A stretch of DNA of 64,000 bases from Terrimonas sp. Its GTDB lineage: Bacteria > Bacteroidota > Bacteroidia > Chitinophagales > Chitinophagaceae. The stretch covers positions 1 to 64,000 of the forward strand of contig WGMO01000011.1 of NCBI GenBank assembly GCA_016125075.1, given 5' to 3'. A model generated the notes under the pieces. That model was not told where the DNA came from. It saw nothing but the letters and a program-made list of their open reading frames with translations, and searched no databases. Shown here piece by piece: positions 16,921 to 26,197 of this stretch; the stretch's first letter is position 1, and each line of letters starts with the position of its first letter. A program made the translations under genes and the position numbers.

Positions 16921-17901
16921 ATGACGCAAACAATCCGATGGGGTATCCTGGGGGCCGGAAGGATCGCCCATACATTTGCCAAAGACTTTGCCGCTGTTCA
17001 ACATGCCAGCCTGGTGGCAGTTGCAGCCCGTGATGCTGAGAAAGCAAGCGCTTTTGCCGATCAATACAAGATTCCAACGGCCTGTAGTTATGAAGCCTTA
17101 TGGTCACACCCGGAAGTTGATATTATTTATATCGCTACTACCCATAACTTTCATTATGAGCAGGTGCTGCAATGCCTGGAACACGGTAAAGCAGTGCTTT
17201 GTGAAAAACCCATTACCGTCAATGATCAGCAATTGGAAAAACTGATGGCCCTCGCCAAAGATAAAAATGTTTTCCTGATGGAAGCGATGTGGACCTGGTT
17301 TCTGCCAGCGATCAGGCAGGCTAAAGACTGGATAAACGAAGGTAAAATCGGTTCATTAAAACTGATCCAGGCGGAATTCTGTTTCGCCCCCCCGGTTGAC
17401 CCGGAAAAAAGATTGTTCAACCGTAATCTGGCAGGAGGAGCCCTGCTGGACATTGGCGTTTACCTTACCGGCATCAGTTGTTTCTTTACAGACAGTTACC
17501 CCCATACCATCACCGCTTCCGGCATCCTCGGAAAAACTGGTGTTGATGAAAAGACTTCCTTTACCCTGCAATATGATGATGTGACCGCCAACCTGTTTTG
17601 TTCCATTGTGGTCAAAGCCAGGAACTCGGCATTCTTCTATGGCGAAAAAGGATATATAGAAATCCCCCTTTTCTGGAGGGCGGCTGCTGCCCAATTATAT
17701 GATTCCGACAATAATTTGGTAGATCAGTTTGTAGACGACAGGGTGACAAATGGTTTTGAATTTGAAATACAGGACGCTACCGATTGTTTATTGGCAGGAA
17801 GGAAAGAAAGCAGCGTGGTGCCGCTCAAAAAGAGCCTGGATATGCAAAAGATCATGACAACAGTGCGGCAGCAAATAGGCTTACGCTATCCGTTTGACTG
17901 A
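16921..17901 (+). CDS. Gfo/Idh/MocA-family NAD(P)-dependent oxidoreductase
   Basis: A 326-residue dehydrogenase with an N-terminal Rossmann domain (WGILGAGRIAHTFAKDF) and the family motif CEKPIT at about residue 97. A C-terminal alpha/beta substrate domain (FNRNLAGGALLDIGVYL) follows. Members oxidise or reduce sugars, inositols or related compounds. The trans-1,2-dihydrobenzene-1,2-diol/xylose dehydrogenase subgroup is a reasonable guess from the EKPI and GGALLDIGVY motifs and the neighbouring xylose genes. It lies beyond the xylA terminator, so co-regulation is not assured. It ends directly against the convergent DUF2721 gene with no spacer. Confidence 0.88.
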   Translation: MTQTIRWGILGAGRIAHTFAKDFAAVQHASLVAVAARDAEKASAFADQYKIPTACSYEALWSHPEVDIIYIATTHNFHYEQVLQCLEHGKAVLCEKPITVNDQQLEKLMALAKDKNVFLMEAMWTWFLPAIRQAKDWINEGKIGSLKLIQAEFCFAPPVDPEKRLFNRNLAGGALLDIGVYLTGISCFFTDSYPHTITASGILGKTGVDEKTSFTLQYDDVTANLFCSIVVKARNSAFFYGEKGYIEIPLFWRAAAAQLYDSDNNLVDQFVDDRVTNGFEFEIQDATDCLLAGRKESSVVPLKKSLDMQKIMTTVRQQIGLRYPFD

Positions 17902-18351
17902 TCATTCCTTCTTATCCTTGTTAAACATGTTGGAGAAAAAACCCTCCTGGTTCAGTTCTTCCATATCACTGATCTCCAGTTCAAGGGCCTTTGTACTTTG
18001 GGTGATCTCAATCAGGGAAATAAACAGTGATGCCAGTAAACTGATCAGGCTGACAGCAAAGATGATCTTTATCAGTTCCGTCCATTGCATATAGACCCCA
18101 TACATCGTCACTACGCAACATAGGAAACTGAAAACACCGAGTGCCTGCATCTGGCGGACGAGGTTGATCCTTATGCGTAGTATCTTGATCTGGCTGATCA
18201 GCAAATGGTTCTTTTCGCCCCTGATGTATTCATCATGCAGTTTTCGGATCAGGTTGGCCAGGGCCAGGTAACGGTTGGTGTACGCCAGTAACAATAAACT
18301 GATCGCTGGAAAAAGCAGGGCGGGTGTGGTAAAGGTGATTTCCATTACCAA
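17902..18351 (-). CDS. DUF2721-family membrane protein
   Basis: A 149-residue integral membrane protein of unknown function. One hydrophobic helix lies near the N-terminus (TPALLFPAISLLLLAYTNR) and two more at about 72-115, with a charged helical segment in between and a polar C-terminus. The LLLAYTNRYLALANLIR segment is the hallmark by which I place it in DUF2721. The first two Met codons (MVM) are both possible starts. It is downstream of the TonB receptor on the same strand but a strong terminator lies between them. Confidence 0.75.
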   Translation of the reverse strand: MVMEITFTTPALLFPAISLLLLAYTNRYLALANLIRKLHDEYIRGEKNHLLISQIKILRIRINLVRQMQALGVFSFLCCVVTMYGVYMQWTELIKIIFAVSLISLLASLFISLIEITQSTKALELEISDMEELNQEGFFSNMFNKDKKE

Positions 18352-18361
18352 ATATAATTAG

Positions 18362-18388
18362 AAAGCCGGCACTTCCGGTGCCGGCTTT
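18362..18388 (-). terminator. Terminator between the TonB receptor and DUF2721 genes
   Basis: Stem AGCCGGCAC (18364-18372) / GTGCCGGCT (18378-18386), flanked by A and T runs so it can work on either strand. Its position fits termination of the minus-strand TonB receptor gene. Confidence 0.85.
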
Positions 18389-18407
18389 TTCTAAATCTGG
18401 CATTCAT

Positions 18408-20807
18408 TTACTTCGAAGAGAACCTTATTGGCACATCCAGTTTGACCGAAAAATTCCTGCCCATATTAAACACGCCCTGTCGGCCGGTCAACATATTTTC
18501 GGCTGTATATTTTAACCTGCTCAGGTGACTTTGATACGCTACATCTCCCAGGTTATTGATTCCCATAAATAAGGTAAATAGCGTATTGCCCCTGTGCAGT
18601 ATATCGCCCCCCACTCCGGTGTTGATCAAACTATACCCCGGTGTTGCCGTTTCGGTATTGTAACCGGTAAATGGCTTTTGCTGGGCAAAGGTATTATCCA
18701 GTTCCAGTTTGGCATACCAGTTTTTCAGGACCTTCCCATTGTTGAAAAAATCAACCTTGATTTCATTGATCAGCCTTGCAGCCGGTATAAAAGGAAGGTT
18801 TTTGCTGCCATCCTGTTCTTTGTTCAGCAAACCACGGACCCATGAAAATGTATTTTCAATATGTAACCAGTCGAGTGGATGCGGGTGGATATCAAGATTA
18901 AATTCTGCCCCGTATAATTTTGCATTGCCCTGGTCAAATTGAAAAGCAAAGAACTGGTTCGAACCATCCATGAGCAGGGAATCACCGCCATTGACAGAAG
19001 ATAATTTTCGGTAGTAGATAAAATTCTTTATCGGGTTATAAAAAAGGTTACCGGTAAAGGATACGTGTTCAGTAGTAATTTCAATGCCTGCATCCGTTTG
19101 AAAACTATTTTCTGATTTAAGGTCTACTGAACCGTATTCATAACGGTTGGTTCCTTCATGGGCCCCATTGCTGGCCAGTTCCGGTATGCCAGGCGCCCTG
19201 AAACCCCTTGCCAGGTTCAACTTCAGGGTGACTTCTTTATTGGCCTGGTAAGAAAATCCCAGGCTGCCGGAAACATTGGAGAATTGCTTATTAAAGGCGG
19301 CAAATTTGAGGTTGATTCCGTCAAAGAGTTCCTGAGTATGGATTGTCCTGTTATCAAAACGAATACCTCCGCTCACGGTCAGGTCCTCCCATCTTTTCTG
19401 GGTATACAGAAATGCGCCGATATCAAATAGGTCATATTCCGGGATCAGCGCTTCTGCACCTTTGTTACTGTTATTTTGTGTCATTCCGTTGATACCTGCT
19501 GTAGTCTTCCATTGTTTATTTTCAGCAAAATGGTACTGCAGGTTATAGTTAATGGTGCCAAGATCAAACCAAAGACCTTTTTGACCGGGATCCAGCACGT
19601 TGCCAAATTCCTGTCGCTGGTTTTGCTGATAGGCGGCGACAAGGGTTATCCTGTCTTTGCCTGCTCTAAAACTATTATCTGTCGCCAGTTTGAAATGCTT
19701 CACCCGCTGGCTGGGAATGAATGGATCTGTTGATAAAAAATCGGAATGACCGGCAATGATAGTTGATGCTGTTCCGCCATCGTTAACCTGTTTCAGGAAC
19801 TTACCGGTTGCATCATCCCGATCCCCTTCCACTAATCCCAGCCGCTGGTCAAACCGGCTGATATACAAATGCGAGTATCCCCAACCCTTATTCAGGCCAA
19901 GGTAGGCGCCCATATTTTTTTCATTAAACTTAGAATTAAAAACATAGCCATCATATTTGTTCTTATAATCAGCAGCCGCCTGGTAAGAGCCATAAGCACC
20001 CCAAATAAAGCCATTATGATTCCCATCCAGTGCTGCATGAAGATTTCGCTGACGATTATTGGTCATGTAGGCTGATGTGACATTCCCGGTAATCTCCCCT
20101 TCATGGGCAGCTTTGATGGAAATGATATTGATCACGCCTGCCAGGGCATCACTGCCATACATCAACGAAGCAGGTCCTTTTAATATTTCCACCCTGTTCA
20201 CATTCTGTTCATCAATTTCAATACCATGTTCATCGCCCCATTGCTGGCCTTCCTGCCGGATACCATCGTTTACCACCACCACACGATTATATCCCAGCCC
20301 CCGGATGGTTGGTTTTGAAATAGCAGGGCCAGTAGAAATCTGGGATACGCCGGGTGTACGGGATAGATTATCGATCAGGTTGGTGGAAATATTCCTGAAC
20401 AGATCCTCCTTTTTCACGATGTTAACGGGTACCGGACTTCTTTTGGTGGAAGTGGCGGATGAAACACCTGTAACCGTTACTGTTTCGTTTTCTATATACG
20501 AGGGTGCCAGGGAAAAATCCCTTGTAATATTCCCTTTCAATTCAATATTCTCAACAATGGAAGTATAACCCAGATGGCTGACCTCTATGAGATATCGGCC
20601 CTCAGGAATGTTCTGTAACTGGTATCCACCCTTTTCATCGGCTGTCGTTCCCCGACGCAGATCAGGAAGGTACACAGATGTTCCCGACAAACCCAAACCG
20701 GTTTTCGCATCTATAATCCTGCCGCTGACCGAAGCCCTTTGCTGTGCATGGAGATGGAATACGGTAAAAAAACCAACAATACTTAATAAAATAAACTTTG
20801 TTCTCAT
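18408..20807 (-). CDS. TonB-dependent outer membrane receptor (possibly metal uptake)
   Basis: A 799-residue receptor with signal peptide (about 1-21, ending FHLHAQ). A carboxypeptidase-regulatory-like domain follows (about 23-108; ASVSGRIIDAKTGLGLSGTSV). The plug (about 120-235) carries PTIRGLGYNRVVVVNDG and PASLMYGSDALAGVINI, and a 22-strand barrel ends in aromatic-rich strands. The plug sequence EGQQWGDEHGIEID is reminiscent of ZnuD-like zinc and other metal receptors. The small Cys/His-rich gene upstream supports a metal substrate, but neither point proves it. No SusD partner is present, which speaks against a polysaccharide system. Confidence 0.9.
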   Translation of the reverse strand: MRTKFILLSIVGFFTVFHLHAQQRASVSGRIIDAKTGLGLSGTSVYLPDLRRGTTADEKGGYQLQNIPEGRYLIEVSHLGYTSIVENIELKGNITRDFSLAPSYIENETVTVTGVSSATSTKRSPVPVNIVKKEDLFRNISTNLIDNLSRTPGVSQISTGPAISKPTIRGLGYNRVVVVNDGIRQEGQQWGDEHGIEIDEQNVNRVEILKGPASLMYGSDALAGVINIISIKAAHEGEITGNVTSAYMTNNRQRNLHAALDGNHNGFIWGAYGSYQAAADYKNKYDGYVFNSKFNEKNMGAYLGLNKGWGYSHLYISRFDQRLGLVEGDRDDATGKFLKQVNDGGTASTIIAGHSDFLSTDPFIPSQRVKHFKLATDNSFRAGKDRITLVAAYQQNQRQEFGNVLDPGQKGLWFDLGTINYNLQYHFAENKQWKTTAGINGMTQNNSNKGAEALIPEYDLFDIGAFLYTQKRWEDLTVSGGIRFDNRTIHTQELFDGINLKFAAFNKQFSNVSGSLGFSYQANKEVTLKLNLARGFRAPGIPELASNGAHEGTNRYEYGSVDLKSENSFQTDAGIEITTEHVSFTGNLFYNPIKNFIYYRKLSSVNGGDSLLMDGSNQFFAFQFDQGNAKLYGAEFNLDIHPHPLDWLHIENTFSWVRGLLNKEQDGSKNLPFIPAARLINEIKVDFFNNGKVLKNWYAKLELDNTFAQQKPFTGYNTETATPGYSLINTGVGGDILHRGNTLFTLFMGINNLGDVAYQSHLSRLKYTAENMLTGRQGVFNMGRNFSVKLDVPIRFSSK

Positions 20808-20880
20808 ACATGAAATGAATAGGCGAGAAAATAATACGCGTGCTCTCCCGGGTTAATTAATAATACTGTGTTCCTGCTAA

Positions 20881-21222
20881 TCAAATAAATTTGAAAAAGA
20901 TCTTTGAAGGGGGGCCGCGGAGAGAAGAGAACTTCGTTTCAGGAAAAGGAATAGAAGGGTCTGGACAGCAATAAAATTCGTGATGCGTAATCAGTGCAAT
21001 GACAACCGGCAAATGGGCTGTTTCGGAAAAGGGAGTCAAAAAATCCTCGATACAGGTGCAGTTGGGGCTAATCAGTTTTGTATCCGTGGGGCTATCATTG
21101 CAGTGAGCATTAACGGAATGGTAATTATTATGCAGGTACAAACTAACGGAGACCTTCTGTACCAACAAAAGGATAAATAAGAAAGCGATAATTCTGGCAA
21201 TATGATTATCCCGCCTTTTCAT
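20881..21222 (-). CDS. Small exported or membrane-anchored Cys/His-rich protein
   Basis: A 113-residue protein with an N-terminal hydrophobic segment (about 9-28; ARIIAFLFILLLVQKVSVSL). A short domain follows with clustered possible metal ligands: His31, His35, His40, Cys41, Cys55, Cys57, His80, His81, Cys85, Cys86. Motifs are NAHC and NCTCIEDFL. I do not recognise a named family. Short proteins of this type often precede metal-linked TonB receptors in Bacteroidota, and this one lies 73 bp upstream of one on the same strand. A periplasmic metal-handling role is an inference. Confidence 0.7.
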   Translation of the reverse strand: MKRRDNHIARIIAFLFILLLVQKVSVSLYLHNNYHSVNAHCNDSPTDTKLISPNCTCIEDFLTPFSETAHLPVVIALITHHEFYCCPDPSIPFPETKFSSLRGPPSKIFFKFI

Positions 21223-21342
21223 TTAAAAGTAAGGCAGCAAAATTATAGAAAAAATGCAACACTATTTCATATTATTGGTTGAACGGCAGGAGTTATTATT
21301 GCAACAAAATCTGAAATAGGTGATTAACTTACTTTCAAAATG

Positions 21343-22521
21343 CTAGTTTATATTCTCTATAATACCCGCAATACCCTGGCCACCACCTACGCAGGCCGTA
21401 ACCATTCCGTATTTTTTTTGGAGCCGCTTCATATCATGCAGGTTTTGGATAGTCAGCTTACAACCGGTGCATCCCAAAGGATGTCCCAGGGCGATCGCAC
21501 CACCGTTGATATTCACCTTTTCAGGATCCAGAGCTGCTTCACGGATCACGGCCAGTGATTGGGAGGCAAAGGCTTCATTTAATTCGATCAGGTCTATCTG
21601 ACCAAGGTTCATACCGGTCTGCTGTAATACTTTTGGAATAGCCGCTACCGGGCCAATACCCATGATCCTGGGATGAACCCCCGCAACGGCTGAACCGACC
21701 AGCCGCCCGATCGGTTGTAACCCCAGTTCTTTCACCATTTTTTCGCCCATTACAATAACAAAGGCTGCGCCATCGCTGGTCTGGGAGGAATTACCGGCCG
21801 TTACACAACCTCCTGCAGCAAATGCAGGTTTCAGTTTGGCCAGTGCTTCTATCGATGTATCAGACCGGGGTCCTTCATCCGTATCGACTATATATTCTTT
21901 CTTTTTCCTTTTACCATTTTCATCCACATACACCTGTTCTACCGCGATGGGCAGGATACCATCCTTGAAATAGCCGTTATTGATGGCCTGCATTGCTTTC
22001 TGGTGCGAATGCAGGGAAAAGATATCCTGGTCTTCGCGGCTAACCTTGTACTGCTTCGCAACTTCTTCAGCCGTCAAACCCATACTCAGGTAATAATCGG
22101 GTTCATCTTTGGCGATCGAATAAGCTGGTACCGTTTTCCATCCTGCAGTAGGCACAAGGCTCATGCTCTCCGTGCCACCGGCAATGATACAGTCTGCCAT
22201 ACCCATCCGGATCTTGGCGGTGGCGATGGCAATGGTTTCCAGGCCACTGGCACAATACCGGTTTACGGTAAGGCCGGGCACATCAATACCCAGGGCACGG
22301 GCACTGATAATCCGCCCAAACTGTAAACCCTGTTCGGCTTCGGGTACCGCATTCCCCACAATAACATCATCCACCCTTTTTGCCTCGAGTTGGGGAATGG
22401 ATGCCATCAACCCTTTTATAACAGCAATGGCCAGGTCATCGGGCCTCGTAAAGCGAAAAACTCCTTTTTTGGATTTACCCACTGCGGTTCTGTATCCTGC
22501 AACAATATATGCTTCCTGCAT
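21343..22521 (-). CDS. Acetyl-CoA C-acyltransferase (thiolase)
   Basis: A 392-residue thiolase that condenses or cleaves acyl-CoA. The acyl-accepting Cys90 lies in [10 protein letters not shown]. The C-terminal half has [21 protein letters not shown] with the catalytic histidine, and the second cysteine in CVGGGQG. Length and motifs fit both degradative (FadA) and biosynthetic (AtoB/PhaA) thiolases; no neighbouring fatty-acid gene decides. It is divergent from pyrD. Confidence 0.92.
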   Translation of the reverse strand: MQEAYIVAGYRTAVGKSKKGVFRFTRPDDLAIAVIKGLMASIPQLEAKRVDDVIVGNAVPEAEQGLQFGRIISARALGIDVPGLTVNRYCASGLETIAIATAKIRMGMADCIIAGGTESMSLVPTAGWKTVPAYSIAKDEPDYYLSMGLTAEEVAKQYKVSREDQDIFSLHSHQKAMQAINNGYFKDGILPIAVEQVYVDENGKRKKKEYIVDTDEGPRSDTSIEALAKLKPAFAAGGCVTAGNSSQTSDGAAFVIVMGEKMVKELGLQPIGRLVGSAVAGVHPRIMGIGPVAAIPKVLQQTGMNLGQIDLIELNEAFASQSLAVIREAALDPEKVNINGGAIALGHPLGCTGCKLTIQNLHDMKRLQKKYGMVTACVGGGQGIAGIIENIN

Positions 22522-22710
22522 AAAACTATTATTTTAGTGAAACTGTATCAATATATAACAATGAACTACCGGCCCGGGTTTAACCCTGAAGCCATTGTCA
22601 CCGGAAAACCTAATTTAGTTGTTTATGCAACTTTCTATACCAAAATTAACCAGTCTTAGCTTATCCTCCAAACCGGGAAAAATAAACTTAGTTTATCTTC
22701 GCCAGCCAAT

Positions 22711-23745
22711 ATGTATACATTACTCCGACGTTTTCTGTTCCTTTTTGATCCTGAAAAGGTGCATTATTTTTCCATGAACATCCTGAAGGGCATTTGCAGC
22801 ATGGGATGGATGCGGCATCTGCTTGCCCGTTATTTTGCCTGTCGCAGCCAACCCGTCGGGATCTTTAATATCCGGTTTAAAAACGCAGTAGGGCTGGGTG
22901 CGGGATTTGATAAAAATGCAAAATACCTCAAAGAACTGGAAACCCTTGGTTTTGGTTTTGTGGAGATCGGTACGGTAACTCCCCTTGCACAGGCAGGCAA
23001 TGATCAACCAAGGCTTTTTCGCCTGCCAAAAGATAAGGCCCTGATCAACAGGATGGGCTTTAATAACGAAGGGGTACAGGCTGTAGCCGAAAGGTTGAAA
23101 CAGTGGAGACATGAAAACCACAATACTAAACTGGTGGTCGGGGGCAATATCGGTAAGAACAAATTGACCCCTAATGAAGAGGCTTGGAAAGATTACGAGA
23201 TCTGTTTTGACAGCCTTCATCCCTATGTTGACTATTTTGTGGTCAATGTAAGTTCACCCAATACACCCGGCTTAAGGGCATTGCAGGAAAAAGCATCCCT
23301 GCGGAAGATCCTAACCCATCTTCAACAGGCCAATCATGATAAGGATATACTAAAACCGATTCTCCTGAAAATCGCACCCGACCTTAGCTTGGAACAAATT
23401 GACGACGTGATCGACCTGGCCCAGGAGATCGGCCTTGATGGGTTGGTGGTCAGTAATACCACGATCAGCCGCGAAGGGCTCTGTGAAGCTTCGCAAAATA
23501 TTGCGAAGGAGGCCGGTGGTTTAAGCGGAAAACCGGTACAAAAAAAATCGACAGAACTCCTGCACTATATTGCAGATAAAACACAGGGTAAACTGCCCCT
23601 TATTGCATCAGGTGGTATCTTTTATCCTGAAGATGCCAGGGAGAAAATGGAGGCAGGCGCTTCTCTTGTTCAGGTATGGACGGGATTTATTTATGTGGGG
23701 CCCGCTATCGTAAAAAAGATCTGTAAAGGTTTGTCATCAAATTAA
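22711..23745 (+). CDS. pyrD: Dihydroorotate dehydrogenase, quinone-dependent (class 2)
   Basis: A 344-residue FMN flavoprotein that oxidises dihydroorotate to orotate using membrane quinone. The extended N-terminus (MYTLLRRFLFLFDPEKVHYFS) is the class 2 membrane-associated helix pair. FMN and substrate motifs include GLGAGFDKNAKYLKEL, INRMGFNNEG and NVSSPNTPGLRALQ with the class 2 catalytic serine. LIASGGIFYPEDA is near the C-terminus. A TATCTTCG sequence at 22694-22701 is one mismatch from the phylum -7 box. TerC follows after 29 bp. Confidence 0.95.
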   Translation: MYTLLRRFLFLFDPEKVHYFSMNILKGICSMGWMRHLLARYFACRSQPVGIFNIRFKNAVGLGAGFDKNAKYLKELETLGFGFVEIGTVTPLAQAGNDQPRLFRLPKDKALINRMGFNNEGVQAVAERLKQWRHENHNTKLVVGGNIGKNKLTPNEEAWKDYEICFDSLHPYVDYFVVNVSSPNTPGLRALQEKASLRKILTHLQQANHDKDILKPILLKIAPDLSLEQIDDVIDLAQEIGLDGLVVSNTTISREGLCEASQNIAKEAGGLSGKPVQKKSTELLHYIADKTQGKLPLIASGGIFYPEDAREKMEAGASLVQVWTGFIYVGPAIVKKICKGLSSN

Positions 23746-23774
23746 ACATCAATAGATTCAACCGGCATTGACTT

Positions 23775-24584
23775 ATGGAATATTTATTTACTTCAGAAAG
23801 CATCATCAGTTTTTTCGTCCTTGTCATCCTCGAAGTGGTGCTGGGTATCGATAATGTCATTTTCGTCAGCATCATCATGAACCGACTGGATAAGATCAAA
23901 GAGCAGCACACCGCGAGGCGGCTCTGGATGTTTACGGGAATCATTTCGAGGAGTTTGATGTTACTCGGTCTGGGATGGCTGTTATCACAGAAAGGGAAAT
24001 CGATTTTTTCACTTGCCGGTAAAGGATTTGACATCGCGAGCCTGGTTATGCTGCTGGGCGGGTTGTTCCTTATCTATAAATCCGTAAAAGAGATCCACAC
24101 CAAACTGGAGGGTGAGGATCCCAATGCAGTCACTAAAAACAAGAAAGGGATTTCCCTCAGCCAGGCGATTGTACAGATCATGCTGATCGACGCCGTTTTT
24201 TCATTCGACAGTATCATTACAGCCGGCGGAACCGCCAAACATGTGGAGATCATGATCGCAGCAGTTGTGATAGCCATGACCATTATGTTTCTTTTCAGTC
24301 CTAAGATTGCAGGTTTCATTCATAAACATCCAACACTTAAGATGCTGGCGCTATCCTTCCTGGTAATGATCGGACTCAGCCTGGTGATTGAAGGATGGGA
24401 TGCCGAATCGGCAGAGCAGCTGCACCTGAAGAACTATATCTATTTCGGTATGGCCTTCTCCTTCATGGTTGAACTGTTAAACATGACCATGCGCAACCGG
24501 ATGAAAAAACAGAGGGTCGTTGCCCTGAACGAGCCGGTACTCCCGGAAAAAGAAGAGGAAGGGTATTCAGATATGGCGAAATAA
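23775..24584 (+). CDS. TerC-family integral membrane protein
   Basis: A 269-residue polytopic protein with about seven hydrophobic helices and the TerC family acidic intramembrane motifs LEVVLGIDNVIFVS near the N-terminus and DAVFSFDSIITAGG in the middle. Family members have been linked to tellurite resistance and to manganese or calcium export, and some aid metalation of exported proteins. The charged tail (PEKEEEGYSDMAK) is cytoplasmic or terminal. Which ion it handles cannot be told. Probably co-transcribed with pyrD, 29 bp upstream. Confidence 0.9.
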   Translation: MEYLFTSESIISFFVLVILEVVLGIDNVIFVSIIMNRLDKIKEQHTARRLWMFTGIISRSLMLLGLGWLLSQKGKSIFSLAGKGFDIASLVMLLGGLFLIYKSVKEIHTKLEGEDPNAVTKNKKGISLSQAIVQIMLIDAVFSFDSIITAGGTAKHVEIMIAAVVIAMTIMFLFSPKIAGFIHKHPTLKMLALSFLVMIGLSLVIEGWDAESAEQLHLKNYIYFGMAFSFMVELLNMTMRNRMKKQRVVALNEPVLPEKEEEGYSDMAK

Positions 24585-24639
24585 GCCGCTCTAAACCCCT
24601 TCCTCCGGTGGTATGATTTCAGCCTGCCCCCAGCCTGAA

Positions 24640-25245
24640 TTATTTTTTATAAGGCAATGTCCATAATGCCCGCACCGTAAAGGCCCGGTTATAATCTTTA
24701 CCATCCGTGGCATCTTTTTCTATATTGGACAATCCATGCATGTACCGCAGGTTGAACCCCACAGAATTCGAGAAGACATATCCCACACCAATGGGTATGC
24801 CAAAATGAAATGAATTAATATAATCCTTATAGTCATCCGTATTACCATCATAGTGGTCCTTGGCACTAGTATTAATCCCGGGCTGTACACCAAATTCAGC
24901 AAAAAAGCCCTGACCGGCCCTGTAATGGAACATGAGGGGTAGATTGATATAACTCAGAACCACTTTCCCTTTATAATATCCTTCATCATATTTAGAACCC
25001 AGCATATCATAACTAACCTGGCCGGAATACATGATATGCCCGTCTTTGCCAGGATCCAGGAATATCCCTGCTCCAACATGCAGCCCGGGCAAGGCCCATT
25101 TCCAGCTATCACCGGGGCTTATAGAAGAAAAATTGGCTCCGCCGGTAACAAAAAATCGAGGCATGAAGACTTTTTTATCCTTATCCTGGGAAAAAACCAA
25201 AACCGGCAACAAAAAAACAAGCAGTTGAAAAATTTTCTTTTTCAT
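24640..25245 (-). CDS. Outer membrane beta-barrel (PorT-like) protein
   Basis: A 201-residue protein with signal peptide (MKKKIFQLLVFLLPVLVFS) and strand-rich remainder ending in an aromatic-poor terminal strand. Features such as GLHVGAGIFLDPG, INLPLMFHYRAGQGFFAEFGVQPG and IPIGVGYVF are typical of the small porin-like or PorT-type barrels abundant in Bacteroidota. Function unknown. It starts 18 bp after the upstream putative papain-like gene on the same strand, so the two probably form an operon. Confidence 0.8.
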   Translation of the reverse strand: MKKKIFQLLVFLLPVLVFSQDKDKKVFMPRFFVTGGANFSSISPGDSWKWALPGLHVGAGIFLDPGKDGHIMYSGQVSYDMLGSKYDEGYYKGKVVLSYINLPLMFHYRAGQGFFAEFGVQPGINTSAKDHYDGNTDDYKDYINSFHFGIPIGVGYVFSNSVGFNLRYMHGLSNIEKDATDGKDYNRAFTVRALWTLPYKK

Positions 25246-25263
25246 GTTAGTTGATTTAAATGA

Positions 25264-26121
25264 TTAATGAATGGTTAATGGGCTATTCACAGGACATGAA
25301 TTGGCAGGTGATTGTAAGGAATCGATCCTAATAGATTCAGCCAGGGGTGACCCGGTCGTTTTCAAATCTTTAAGCTTCTCATAAACGGCACAGGGCGACC
25401 CTCCCTTCCCCACAAGGAAAGGAAACCGTACCGTATTGGCTGACAATTGTATATCACTCACTGTATTAAAAAGATCCAGGGCAAATTGCATACAATTGTA
25501 TTTTTTGATATGGTATTTATGGGCAGATAACTGAACCGCCTGTTCCAGCAAACGGGCAAATTCCCAGGCAGACAACGATTTGCTCAGGCGGATATCATAT
25601 TCCCTTTTCTCATTATTCCCAATCTTACTGCGGATCTTATGAAATGATAAGCTCCAAAACATATGGAGCGGATACAAGCCAAATGACTGGCTGATAGTAT
25701 CACCGGGAAATGGAATCTTATTTAATACCAGGAAGACATGACCCGGTTGACCATAATAGATGACCCTTGAAGGATTATCATTATCCGGCACATCGGCACA
25801 CAAGAGCACCTCGTACTGTGCATTTGCATCCAATTCACCAAAACATTGAAACCGGCTGATGAGTTGCTCTTGTTTTCGAAGGTTATAAGCATGTTTTGTA
25901 TCCAACTGGTACACTAACGAAACCGTATGTGTATTGCTTTCGGGGCTGAAGAAAAAACTGACAGGAAAAAATTGACCAACAGCGGTAAGAGGAAACGGGT
26001 TGATTATGAAAAAGAAAAACCAACCTATCAGGAACACCACATATCTCCCCCTTTCATATTTTGAACCTTTTTTAAAAAGACCCCTTGTAAAATAATATAA
26101 TCGAAATGAAGGAGGCTCCAT
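25264..26121 (-). CDS. Membrane-anchored protein with a possible permuted papain-like (NlpC/P60-LRAT type) core
   Basis: A 285-residue protein I cannot place in a named family. One strong membrane helix lies at about 27-50 (VVFLIGWFFFFIINPF); the rest is probably periplasmic. Two conserved-looking spots stand out: GQPGHVFLVLN with His128 and KKYNCMQFALDLFN with Cys210. A histidine in a strand followed much later by an NC-x(2)-FA helix is the order seen in circularly permuted papain-like hydrolases such as LRAT or PPPDE proteins. The active site is a suggestion from these motifs only. It precedes an outer-membrane barrel gene by 18 bp. Confidence 0.6.
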   Translation of the reverse strand: MEPPSFRLYYFTRGLFKKGSKYERGRYVVFLIGWFFFFIINPFPLTAVGQFFPVSFFFSPESNTHTVSLVYQLDTKHAYNLRKQEQLISRFQCFGELDANAQYEVLLCADVPDNDNPSRVIYYGQPGHVFLVLNKIPFPGDTISQSFGLYPLHMFWSLSFHKIRSKIGNNEKREYDIRLSKSLSAWEFARLLEQAVQLSAHKYHIKKYNCMQFALDLFNTVSDIQLSANTVRFPFLVGKGGSPCAVYEKLKDLKTTGSPLAESIRIDSLQSPANSCPVNSPLTIH

Positions 26122-26197
26122 TTTATATTATCTTATTTACAAATATAAAATAGTTTAGGTCGTAAAACCCATGAGATGGGCCAACCGGAAAAAAGAT

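Noticed and set aside
13847-17901. Complete xylose utilisation locus
   Set aside because: Only isomerase, kinase and a regulator are present. No transporter or xylanase is in the window, and the oxidoreductase lies beyond a terminator.
20077-20568. 163-codon open frame antisense to the TonB receptor
   Set aside because: Lies wholly inside the receptor plug region. Composition (Ser/Ile-rich) is a by-product of the opposite strand.
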